This document shows, piece by piece, positions 22,626 through 32,379 of a stretch of 64,000 bases of DNA (positions within the stretch are counted from its first letter, which is position 1; every line of letters starts with the position of its first letter). The notes beneath the pieces are model-generated. The model had not been told where the DNA came from, ran no database searches, and saw only the letters and a program-made list of their open reading frames with translations. Source of the stretch: Anastrepha obliqua (taxonomy: Eukaryota > Arthropoda > Insecta > Diptera > Tephritidae); NCBI RefSeq assembly GCF_027943255.1, contig NC_072892.1, positions 117,259,792-117,323,791 of the forward strand. Direction: 5' to 3'. A program made the position numbers and the translations under genes.

Positions 22626-23376
22626 TAATATAACTCTGAAAAATTGATGTTTGTATAATTTTTTTCAATTCCTCAACTAAACCCATCATATGGATTATCC
22701 TTGACTATCAAACGCTTGGACTTTGGTAATATTTTCAAGACTATCACGAGATCAAACGCCAAAAGTTGATCAACACGAAGCAAATTATACTTTGTTTTAC
22801 GATTTCAATGGCAAGGTCTACAAAATTTCGTTTCCTGTTCCCTTAGGCCCAGTTTTTGACGCACAATAATAGCTAGGCTGATATGAGTAAATTTCGCTTG
22901 ATATGGACCAAAGGAATGGCTCCTGCTTTTTCTTTTTACTTGAGCTATAATTCTACCCACTGAATTTGATTATTATTTTCTTATTCGCACCACCCGCGTA
23001 TATTTTCCCCCAACCCACGAATACTCAAACATATTGTCGAGCAGCTTAAATTTGGAAGAACTGTTATGCGAAGCCACAACTACTGCAGTCCGCGATACGG
23101 CCGTACCAGTGCTTGTAGCTTAAGAGTCTTTTTTTTGGAAAAAGCAAAGCCTTGTTTTCAGCTATTTAATAGGCACAAAACTATAGGTATTGGTGGCTTC
23201 AAAAAAATTTACACTTTTTTTTTATTGCACGGTCGCCGTAATGTTGCCTCTTCTGTTCTTTCGAAGTCTCAGAATCTTAATAAATTTTGGCGAATTTTGT
23301 GTTTTATTTCATTTTTTTATGAATTACCTTACAGGGCGTCTTCAATCATAGAAGTATATTTCGCAATCGATATATA
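22626..23376. other. Non-coding stretch
   Basis: No element recognised. The plus-strand open frame 23066-23413 runs into the TIR of the next element and has no known motif. Confidence 0.4.
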
Positions 23377-24764
23377 CAGGGTGTACAGTATTACTGACTA
23401 TAAAAGCTTTTAGGTAGCATTCTGTGGTAATGCGACGGAAATTTAGTTGTAAAATTATTAAATGACAAGTAATTCATTTTCAAGGCCAACTTTATTGCCC
23501 CGCTGATAAAGGCCATAAACCTTAAGGAGCTCGGCAAAGCAAGTTCAAGTTCAAACAAACATCACTTCTAAAACGGTAAACTCAAAATTTAAAATTGAAA
23601 TTAAATTTAGGCAACTGTCGAAACAAGTCTAAATAATTGCAGGTTAATTTTTTTCAATAAACACCTTAACAAGGGAGAAAATATTTTTCTTTTTTAACTC
23701 TATTTATATATTTTTTTAAATTTTTTTCTTGTGTTTTTTAATTTTTTTATTTTAATATTTTATTTATATTTTGTTTCATATACTTTTATTCTCTTGTTAA
23801 TACTTCATTTTACATTTTTCGTATCTTTTTTACATTTTTTTTTATATTTTTCCTATTTTTTGAATATTTTTTAACATATTTTTTATTTCTTATTTTATTT
23901 TATTTTTATTGTTTTATACTTTTAATCTTGTTTTATGTTTTTTATTTTTGTTTTTATATATTTTAAACTTTTTCTTAAATATATTTTATATATTTTTTTT
24001 ATACTTCTTTTTACATTTTTGATATCTTTTTTTATATTTCTCATATTTTTTTAATATTTTTTTATCAATATATTTGTATATTTTGTCATATTTTATTTTT
24101 CTATTTTTTTCTTGTTGTTTTGTATTTTTTATATTTTTTAAATATTTTTTCATCTCACTTTTTGTTATATATAATATAGTTTTTTGTTTTTAAATATTTT
24201 TATTTTTTAAGTAGTTTGCTTTTTTTATATTTTTCCATATTTTTATATATTTTTGCCTTTTTCTACTTTTTGTAATTTGTTTTGTATTTTGTTTTATACG
24301 CTTTTTTTTAAATTTCTGTTTTTACAATTGTTTTTTATATTTTATTTTATATTTTTCATATTTCTTTAAATATTTTTTTTTTTTTTATACATTGTTTATG
24401 TGTTTTTATATTTTCTTTTTTATTTTTTCATTTTTTTTATAGCTTTTTCTATACTTTTCTACCTTTTTCATTTTTTTTACTTTGCTCCCTCGTTTAGACT
24501 GTCTCATAAAAGACAAAAACAATTTTGATCACTATTTAATAGATTATTTTATTGGCTTTCGAATGAACCTCGTGCACATAAAATTTTTACGTCCAAATAT
24601 TTAGCCTTTTTTATACCCACCTTTTTAGTGGGGCAAGACAAAATAAAAATGGCTGCCATTTCTAGGTCATTCGAGTTGGACCTCAACTTTTGAGTTGCTT
24701 TCGTAATGGGACTAATCACAGAATGTAACTTTTAAGTCTTTGAGGTCGGTAACAAAACACCCTG
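23377..24764. mobile_element. Unclassified TIR element with a T-rich core
   Basis: The ends form an imperfect inverted repeat of about 55-60 bp. The left end is CAGGGTGTACAGTATTACTG, the right read inward is CAGGGTGTTTTGTTACCGAC. Both then share a CATTCTGTG motif about 40 bp in (23420 and 24721 complement). TA lies immediately outside both ends (23375-23376, 24765-24766). No transposase. The interior from about 23640 to 24480 is an extraordinary run of T and A, mostly T on the plus strand. The layout suggests a non-autonomous DNA transposon, but the superfamily is not determined. Confidence 0.55.
23640..24480. repeat. Strand-asymmetric T-rich low-complexity tract
   Basis: About 840 bp built from variants of TATTTTT and TTTTATAT with very few G or C. 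Not an exact tandem repeat. It lies inside the TIR element. Confidence 0.9.
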
Positions 24765-24766
24765 TA

Positions 24767-26080
24767 CGTATACAGCTAGCCTCAAGGAAAGTATAAGCCA
24801 TATAGAGAAAATGTTCAAGGCCGTCAACCGAAACATTTTCAAAAATCAGCGCGAATTTTGAGGTACTTCAGACTAGCGCTTTATAGTACGAAAATTCAAT
24901 GGGCTATAAAGTCCCATCCTTGAAATTTTTCTAGAAGCTCTAAATGAATTTGCCAAATTTGTAAAACTTTTGTATGCAAATCAGTTTCTTTGCTTAAATA
25001 TGATAGTGAACTTAATACCGGCTTTCATAGCTTTCTGTCCCACTGTGCGGGGCCCGCCAACAACTAATAAAATTGACAAATTCAACTTTTATTCAGTTGA
25101 AAAAGTTTCAAGCTTAGCTTCATAGCTTTATTTTGAAGAAGCATGCCCTTGAGCTACTGGGCACGTTAAGGGTTAAGAGTTGCGGTTGTGTTTGGTGTTA
25201 ATGGTGCTACTACTTTGTGGCAAGCGCCACAAATTGTCCTGCCAGTGGAAGTTCTCTGTAAAGTTGCAACTGCGTATATAATGGAAGAGATCTGACAATG
25301 AAAATACCTAGCGAATGAATGCTGAAGTGCATTTTCGTGCACACATCTGCCATGAATGTACGTGTGTATGTATGTATGCCAGAATTTAAGTAGGCGCACG
25401 TATATGTATGTGTGAGTGCATTAAATATAGGTTTCGCATGGAATGAGTAAGTAAAGTTGTAGACTAGAAGTGCAATTCACATGAGACTCACTCAAATTAA
25501 GTGCTTTTGCATAGCTTAAGAATGGTGAAAAGGATACCGGATGCAACAGGATGCGGGCGAGTAGGCTACAAAACGACAGGAAACGGCATATGCCGGCACA
25601 GTGAATAGACAATCATATACATTGTTGTTGTGGCTTTGCAATTCGCTTAAAATATACGTATGTGTGTGTAATTATGTCTACTTAAATGCATGCATACTGG
25701 TGCTCGTACATTGCAACATGTGGTAAGCAGCATCAAATAATGTTTCGCATTAACACAATACCACTTTTCTTCTTCTATTAGTGGTTCACTTCTAAAATTG
25801 GTTCATAAGATATGAGTGCGAGCGGAAGTTGCAGCAGAATTTTTGGCATGCTTGTGAGCACTCTTAAGAGCATAAAAAACTATGTACGCCGAAGTGTGGT
25901 TTATTAAAATGAAATGTTTTAATATTTAGCAAAATATTTAATGGAAAATGGATTATGAAAGTTATGCATATCTAATAAGCTTCTTTACTAAAAATCAACA
26001 TTAATGGTAGAGAGAAAGTTTTTAGCGCCAAAAAATTATATTAATGATCATCTCTGCGACTAAACTATATTACTTGTGCA
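24767..26080. other. Non-coding stretch with TATG/TGTG runs
   Basis: TGTATGTATG-type runs near 25360-25410 and 25655-25670. Minus-strand open frames 25166-25399 and 25421-25612 have no motif. No element recognised. Confidence 0.4.
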
Positions 26081-26500
26081 AGATGGCTCAAAATTAACCA
26101 CACTATGGGCAGCTTTTTTGCGACGACATAGACAAAACGCAGCGAGTAAAGTTGGCTGGGTCATGTCGTCCGAAAGTATTGGATGCGGTACCAGCTGGTT
26201 GTAGCAGAGGAAGAGGAAGGCCCCCTCTGCGTTGGAAAGATCAGGTGAAGAAGGATTTGTCTTCACTTGGTGTGTCCAACTGGCACCGATTAGCACGAGA
26301 AAGAAACGAATTTTTAAACTCGGCCAAAATCGCGTAAGCGGTTATCGCGCCAATTAAGAAGAAGATTGGGAGTTTTCTAATTTTTGTAAATGACGTCGTA
26401 TGTCAATCATATTTAAGTTGGAGTTTAAAATTATTTTTTTACTTAATGCAAAAGTTATTTAAAAACAAAAATGATGATTAATTTTGCGCCATGTTGTATA
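26081..26500. mobile_element. MITE (GGYGCAAAATTAATC family) split by an RTE end
   Basis: Left end TGGCTCAAAATTAACCACAC at 26084. The right end is the inverted GATGATTAATTTTGCGCCA at about 26472-26490. The internal block TTTTTGTAAATGACGTCGTA at 26377 matches the copy at 19.93 kb. Between 26120 and 26364 lies an RTE 3' end, so the MITE was about 170 bp before interruption. Short GGGAG/GGGCAG sequences at both borders may be a decayed target duplication. Confidence 0.55.
26120..26364 (+). mobile_element. RTE LINE 3' end nested in a MITE
   Basis: Plus-strand, 5'-truncated copy of the RTE family. It starts at the codons for DDI-RI (GACGACATAGAC) and runs through GSCRPKVLDAVPAG, GRGRPPLRWKDQVKKDLSSL, SNWHRLARER and SAKIA to a stop at 26337. 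The 3' end follows, GGTTATCGCGCCAATTAAGA. A deletion removes part of the LRWLGHVVRMD segment. Confidence 0.85.
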
Positions 26501-27041
26501 CAAATTAATTTTAGATAAGTAGGTCCTGCATTCATTAAATATACAAGGCTTTTTATTTATTTTTTCAACAGTTTGTTTGTTTGTACTCAAGTCAACAAAT
26601 TTCGCTTGATATTTCAGTACGCCGCACAATCGGGATTTTTCGATCAATTTTGTTCAAAAATTCTTCAATTTGATTCTGCAAGAGCAAATGGATAATGAGT
26701 TCGGATTCAGCAACCGCAAAAACGTGAATATTATTTTTTTTTTATTTCTCAGGTAAACATTCTAGGTTTCTCCCTCAAAAAAAATTGTTTTTAAGTTTTT
26801 AGGTAGTTAGGGGATGATTTCACCCATTACAAGGGGTTGGAAATTCGAGTACTTGCTCCAATGTATTATCTGAATTGGAATACATATAATTTTTTGTTTT
26901 TACAATTGTTCTGAATTTTTCTTAAAAGTACCCCTATTTATTTTCATCATTTAATAAAACAAACAATTATCAAAATCGGTCGAAAATTGGATCATATAAC
27001 CATTTTTGAACAAAATGGGACAAAAAATATCCACTGCGCGC
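26501..27041. other. AT-rich non-coding stretch
   Basis: Nothing recognised; the minus-strand frame 26459-26647 overlaps the MITE end and is not a gene. Confidence 0.4.
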
Positions 27042-27245
27042 CGACCGTTGTGGCCGAATAGGTTGATACGTGACGTAAAAGATCAATCGTTTGGAGCCGA
27101 ATTAAAACTGTAGGTCTCTCCATTTGTGAAACAACATCAAAATTGCAGCCTCAAATAGGGCGAGGAGCTCGGTTAAATACCTAAAAAGGGTGTAAGCGCC
27201 AATTATACCTACATATACATATATTATATATATATACATATTTCA
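27042..27245 (+). mobile_element. tRNA-derived SINE copy with internal deletion
   Basis: Head GTTGTGGCCGAATAGGTTGA keeps the A-box-like segment, but the B box and the CTAATAGCGGTCG region are gone. The body resumes at GGAGCCGAATTAAAACTGTA and GGCGAGGAGCTCGG. The 3' end is well kept: GTGTAAGCGCCAATTATACC followed by a TA-rich tail to about 27240. Confidence 0.75.
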
Positions 27246-27456
27246 ACACTTTGATTCATTCGCATTAGGGGTATTCAAACCGATCTCCGTACCTGGTTAT
27301 TCGTTACTCGCGAGTTTTTTCCCGAGCATTTTATTTTTGTGCAACTATCTTCTTACCACATTTTTCAGCGACAGTGTAAGAAAAGATGCATAGGCGTTTA
27401 AGATAAAAAATAAGCTAAAAGGAATGTTTCATGTTAAAAATTGCAACGACTAATAG

Positions 27457-30099
27457 GTAGGTAGGTAGGTAGGTAAGATGGCAAGAGTACCCCAGGTACA
27501 CTACAAGTAGCACTTACGTGCCGTTTTGATACCTTAAAGTGGACCACTACCTGTGAAAGGATTAAGGGAGGAGATAAGACCGTCTACAGCCATCCAGTGC
27601 TGTTGATGTAGCGGGGGAGAGAAAAGGGATCTAGGCTGGAGAATTTCATCAAGTCATCCCCAAAGGGGACGCTGAGGAATCTCAAGCGCCTAGCCGCCAA
27701 AGCCGGACATCTGCAGAGAAAGTGTTCCACAGTCTCTTTCTCTGCAGGATCCCCACAGCTTCTGCAATGGGGGTTGTACGGAATTCCAAGCTTCTCCGCG
27801 TGAGTGCCGATCACCCAGTGGCCAGTGATCACCGCAATGAGTTTGGAAATTGAATGGCGGGGAGTTCCCATCACCTTAAGCGTTCTGTTTATATCGTATT
27901 GAGGCCATAGTGCTTTTGAAATGGCACACGATGAGACAGACCTCCATCTGTCTTACGCTTTTCTTAGAAAGAAGTTGTTTAGTTTCCCTTTAACGACAGC
28001 CAAGGGGATACCGATGTCTGAGAAGAGGGCAGCTGGATTTGGTTCTGCCGCCCCCTTCCTGGCAAGCTCATCGACAATTTCATTTCCCTCTATATTCCTG
28101 TGCCCAGGAACCCAGATGGGGGAAATGTTTCCTGCACGTTCGAGACGTTTAAGTTCCTCCTTGCAGGAGTTCACGAGAAGAGAGCTGCAATACGGCGACG
28201 ATTGCAGCTTGGCTATCGGAAAAAATTTTAATGTCTCCCTCCCAACAGCGATCCCGAAGCATTTTGCATGCCTGCAGGATCGCGAAGACCTCTGCTTGAA
28301 AGACGCTGCTTGTCTCCGGCAGTTTATAGGAGAGCGAAATGCTGGCTGATTTGGAGTAGACCCCCGCTCCCACTCCAGACTCCATTTTGGATCCGTCAGT
28401 GAAAACAGAGGCATCTATATCCATACCGACTTTCCCCTCTTTCCAATCTTGCCTGCTCGGAAAGATAGCCCTAGCACAACCCTCAAAGCACAGTTTGCGG
28501 ATGGAGAGGTCGGTGCGAATATCAGAGAAGGAAGGGGAGATCTGCTTCAAGATGCTGCTATGCCCTACAGGGAGTTGTCTCCAAAGGCCAAACTCCTTCA
28601 GTCTAATAGCACTCTGAGCAGCAATGGATTTAACCTGCAGATCCACAGGAATTAAGTGGAGAATAACGTTGAGCGCAGCGGTGGGACATGTCCTACAGGC
28701 ACCAGTGATGCCTACACATGCAGTTCTCTGCACTCTCTCTATTTTAGTGAAGTTGTAGCCCTTCTGAAGAGCTAACCACCAAACTAGGCAACCGTATGTC
28801 AAAATTGGCAGAACCACTAAGTTGTACATCCAAAGTACGACACGTGGCTTGAGGCCCCATTTCTTAGCCTTCTTTCTACGTGCGGCTTCCAGTGGAGTTT
28901 GGTTTCAAGTATTACACCAAGATACTTGACTTCCGATGAAAGTGTAAGACACTGGTTGTTAAGTCTAGGAAGCTTAAAAGGTGGGGGCTTGTATTTTCTG
29001 GTGAATAGCATCAACTCCGTTTTGTCAGAGTTGACTCTGAGACCGCAACTGGCGGCCCATCTGCTGAGTGTAGCCAGTGCACCTTCCAGAATTTCAGCCA
29101 TTACTGATGGGAAGGGACCTGAGACCATCAGGACCAAGTCATCGGCATATGCTACCACCTTTACCCCCCAAGAAAGTCTGGTTTCACAGTGCTCTCGGAT
29201 GTGACAGTCGATCACTCTTTCAAACACCTTGAGAATAAAGGAGGTAAGACTTATAGGTCTGAAGTCCTTGGCCAGGACGTGGCCCCTCCTTCCTGCCTTA
29301 GGAATGAAGACCACTTTGGTTTTCTTCCAGCTAGCAGGAACGTGGTTCAGCGAGATACACGCCGAGAAGATCTTTTGAAGAACGGGAACCACCACGTTCT
29401 TAGTCTTCTGAAGCATTACTGGCATGATACCATCGATGCCTGGAGATTTGAAAGGGGAAAAACTCTCGATTGCCCAGTTTATTCTGTTGACGGGCAAGAC
29501 CGGTGTCAGGGACATCACAGGTAACCCCTCCTGCCGGTTCGCGTCTTCGTTACAGACCGGATCAATAGAGTTTTCCGGGAAATGGGCATCAAGAAGGATT
29601 TTTAAGGATTCGCCTGCAGATTCAGCCCACTCCCCGTTCTCTCTTTTGACAAGAGTTTTACAGGAGTGGTCCTTGGATAGGATCCTGCTGAGTCTAGCCG
29701 AGTCTCTTACGGATTCGATGGATTCGCAGTACTCTTTCCAAGAGTTGCGCTTCGCATCTCTATTGGCTTTCTTATAAGCTTTCAAGATTTCCCGGAAATC
29801 TTCAAAGTTCCTTATTTGGTAACATTTGTTGAAGAATCTCCTAACCTTCTCTTTCAAGTCGGTCAGCGTCTTGCTCCACCAGGGAGGAAACTCTTTCTTG
29901 CTAAAGGATACTGGACAGGCCACTTTGAAGGCAGTCTGATAGGACCCTTCTAGGTGTCTAACTTGCGTGTCCAGTTGTTCCTTAGTGGAAGTCAAGAACT
30001 TACTCCTATTCAGCTTCTTCCAGAAAACCCTGTGGAAAAGAGACCAGTCTGTTCGTTTAGGGTTCCTGCGGAATCGATTTCGTAGAGGATCAATTTTCA
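27457..30099 (-). mobile_element. 5'-truncated LOA/I-type LINE with target duplication
   Basis: Minus-strand non-LTR element, 2.64 kb, flanked by the direct repeat ACTAATAG (27449-27456 and 30100-30107). The 3' end carries a short tandem tail of TACC units (GGTAGGTAGGTAGGTAGG on the plus strand at 27456-27475), seen in some I/LOA-clade LINEs. Domains in order are RT (30099-28830), the post-RT linker, RNase H (about 28450-28030) and the C-terminal Cys-His tail (27874-27584). The ORF1 and endonuclease regions are absent, since truncation falls between endonuclease and RT. The clear target duplication and long open stretches suggest a fairly recent insertion. Confidence 0.85.
27584..30099 (-). 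pseudogene. LINE ORF2 relic: RT, RNase H, Cys-His tail
   Basis: Reverse transcriptase with RNase H for target-primed reverse transcription. A 427-codon open stretch (to 28817) shows FPPWWSKTLTDLK, SPGIDGIMPVMLQKT, KTKVVFIPKAG, DFRPISLTSFILKVFERVID, and then YADD at residues 318-321. Between HIREHC (about residue 305) and WGVKVV (about 311), the expected 120-130 residues with motif A and motif B are missing, yet the frame is kept. A frameshift near 28830 leads to MYNLVVLPILTYGCLVWW, and RNase H starts with ASVFTDGSKMESGVGAGVY, then SVFQAEVFAI and KIFSDSQAAI. A second frameshift near 28170 leads to WVPGHRNIEGNEIVDELARK. A third leads to the tail with C-SCGDPAEKETVEHFLCRCPA. Inactive because the first catalytic Asp is lost. 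Confidence 0.85.
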
Positions 30100-30107
30100 A
30101 CTAATAG

Positions 30108-31069
30108 TTTTCAACTATTTCCATGAACACACAAATTCTGCACCTCCAAATCCAACGTGCAAGCTGCTGAAGTCGGTAGATTTTCCATATTTCTGTGGGT
30201 ACTACTTGAAAACATCATTCCTGGCGGGGTTTAAATTCATGTGTTTAGATATATATTAGCTAGAAAAACGGGTAGTAAATCTATAAGTTACAATCCTAAG
30301 AAAAATTTGGTGAACTCGGGGTTAGATGACCAGATACTTAATAGCATGAAGCTGCTTCTAATGTGAAGAACAGATGCCTTTTGCAGCCGCTAGCTAGGAA
30401 TCGGACGCTGCGAACTCAGGGAGGGCTTTAAATTGTATATGTCAAAGTAGCACTACCGAAGTTTTCCCTTTCGTCAGCCCTGAGCATGCCTCCCACGTGA
30501 ATTGGATAGCTCGTCCTCAGCTATGCTGCCTCAGGTTACCGGGGTGTACCACGTGGAGGGGAGAGTAGGAAATGAGGTTATAGAATGCTGATAGCCACTT
30601 CTTAGATTTCTAAAACCCCTTGACACCTCTTGCAGCGTGAGCTGGATCCTTTCGGGACAAAAGTTATCGATGATGATGAAGATAAATAGTTTAGAAATTA
30701 ATGCCTTAACAGAGCTTTCGGAAATTGTAGGAATTTCACGGTTTTGTATTTATTTTTCTTATACCAAAGTGAAGGAGCTAAGTATATGAGAAACTGAAAA
30801 TAAATTAATTTGGAGTACAAATGCGGTATACTGGTACTTGTGGTACGTAGTTATACTTACGCGGCACTACTCAAACTCGATTTTTGTGTCCACGTTCATG
30901 CAACCTGAGCAATGTGAACAACCTGTGTAGGTATATGTGAGACGAAGTAGCAAGCTCGTTTGGAGGCATAGGTCACGGCAAAAACGAAGGAGTTTTAGTG
31001 GGCGCTGCGACGCACTCGACCTAAGGGTTCGCTAAAGTAAGTAGCATCTGACCAACAATACCTATGTCT
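30108..31069. other. Non-coding stretch with a hairpin-like segment
   Basis: Moderately GC-rich block near 30380-30660 without recognisable coding. CCTCCCACGTG at 30489-30499 and CACGTGGAGG near 30550-30559 can pair around about 50 bases. A GATGATGATG run is at 30669-30679. Confidence 0.35.
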
Positions 31070-31480
31070 GGCTTGAAGAAGGCGGCTCGCTTTATAAATC
31101 TGTATATAAAACAAAATTCGGCGTACTGCCGTCTCCATACAACTTTGTTTCTGTGAACAATTATAATTTTGAAGTAGTATGAGACCTCGTTTATTTGGGA
31201 AGCAGCATTAATACCAATAATAATGTCAGCCTTGAAATCCAATGGAGAATCTATCGCGCCAACATATGATTCTTTTGAGTAAGTCGCTAATTGAGTAGTA
31301 AAGTCCTCGCTCATCATGACGTCCTATTGTATGACGCAGAAGTTTGAACAATAACAATATTCTATGAAGCCACTATTGAAGTGTTCTTGTTGAAGATTCT
31401 GCGGAAGATATTTGACCCTTTGCACTTTGGTGACGTCATGACTCATGAATTTTAAGGTAACATAGACACAGAGTAGTGAA
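31070..31480 (+). mobile_element. Strongly decayed RTE LINE fragment
   Basis: Plus-strand relic of the RT-to-C-terminal part of the RTE family. NYNFEVV at about 31160, YLGSSINTNN-like near 31195-31220, VSLEIQWRI near 31228, SSKVLAHH-like near 31300, then VFLLKILRKIFDPLHFGD-like codons at about 31380-31430. Many indels, including loss of the YADD region. Older than the copies at 26.1 and 42 kb. Confidence 0.65.
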
Positions 31481-31872
31481 TAAATACCGAGGCGTTTCCG
31501 TTGCTATGTACTTATGATATCATTATAATAGACACAAATGACCCGCTCTGAAAGTATTATGCTGGTCGTCATAAAAAGAGATAATTCCTCATTTACGTTA
31601 GAGAGTCCACGACACTCGAGCAAGCTGTGTGTCACAGTTTTCTGGCAGAAGGATCACATAGATGGTTGAGGACTTCGCTAAATTGGTTTGCCTGCGCTAT
31701 TACCATGTTCGCCCGCTTCCTCTTACTGGCGCCACTGATGCAATATATGAATGTGTCTTTTTCTTTGTTTTTGCTTGTTATAGCAGCCACAATGTAAGTA
31801 ATACGCTGACTTTTGAGCGGGAGTAAGGATTGGAAGGATAAGGTTTTTGCGTTTGAGGAATGAATTTTTTTT
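31481..31872. other. Non-coding stretch upstream of the U2 relic
   Basis: No U2-type proximal promoter element could be identified with confidence. The minus-strand open frame 31632-31931 overlaps the U2 relic and is not a gene. Confidence 0.35.
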
Positions 31873-31998
31873 TCGCTTCTCGGCCTTATGGCTAAGATCA
31901 AAGTCAGCTTAACATCTGATATATCCTTCATCGGAGGAAAACAAATAGACTTGCTCCACCTCTGTCAAGGGTTGGCCCGGCATTGCAGTACTGTGAAG
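31873..31998 (+). pseudogene. U2 snRNA pseudogene, internally deleted
   Basis: The first 30 bases match the U2 5' end and stem-loop I: CGCTTCTCGGCCTTATGGCT then AAGATCAA. The next U2 block is missing; it holds the GTAGTA sequence that pairs with the intron branch site. Sequence resumes with TCAGCTTAACATCTGATATA (stem-loop II region) and ATCCTTCATCGGAGGA. The Sm-site region (ATTTTTGG-type) is also gone. The end keeps CTTGCTCC, then CCCGGCATTGCAGTACTG, matching stem-loops III/IV. About 126 bp against roughly 190 nt for U2. Without branch-site pairing and Sm binding it cannot work as U2. Confidence 0.85.
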
Positions 31999-32245
31999 AA
32001 GATAAAGAGAAAGAATACATAGGCGTATGACACGCACTTTCTTTATTTGGTGTTTGTTGGAGCTTCTTCAATTTGTAGTCTGTATTCTAAAGGTCTCCTA
32101 TAAGTACAAATGGCGGTACTTATCATTTTATGCCGACTTCAAACTTCTGATTCATGATATGATTGGGTTTTTTGGAATTTGGTTGAAAATCTTGTCTCTC
32201 AACTTTTCCGCTTTTGGCTTACAAGTTGCCAAAATATATCGCTTG

Positions 32246-32355
32246 TATTTTTAAGAGCTTGAAAACTTAGAATGGTATTAAAAAAACATTACTATTATAA
32301 TAAATGTTTTGTTTATTATAATTTGGTGGATAATTTCATAGCATTTATTTATTCA
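32246..32355 (+). repeat. Terminal relic shared with 46.3 kb
   Basis: TTTTTAAGAGCTTGAAAACTTAGAATG followed by an AT-rich run and AATTTGGTGGATAATTTCAT. About 110 bp are alignable with 46302-46415 (TTTTTTAAGGGCTTGAGAAC). The start also resembles the end of the element at 36978 (TTTTTTAAGAGCTATAGGAA). Likely one end of a mariner-like element that lost its coding part. Confidence 0.45.
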
Positions 32356-32379
32356 ATATGATATAGTCATTCGATCAGT

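Noticed and set aside
23066..23413. 115-codon plus-strand frame
   Set aside because: Crosses the left TIR of the 23.4-kb element and shows no domain; probably chance.
27921..29777. Plus-strand open frames of up to 142 codons
   Set aside because: They are antisense to the LINE RT/RNase H coding strand, which carries all recognisable motifs.
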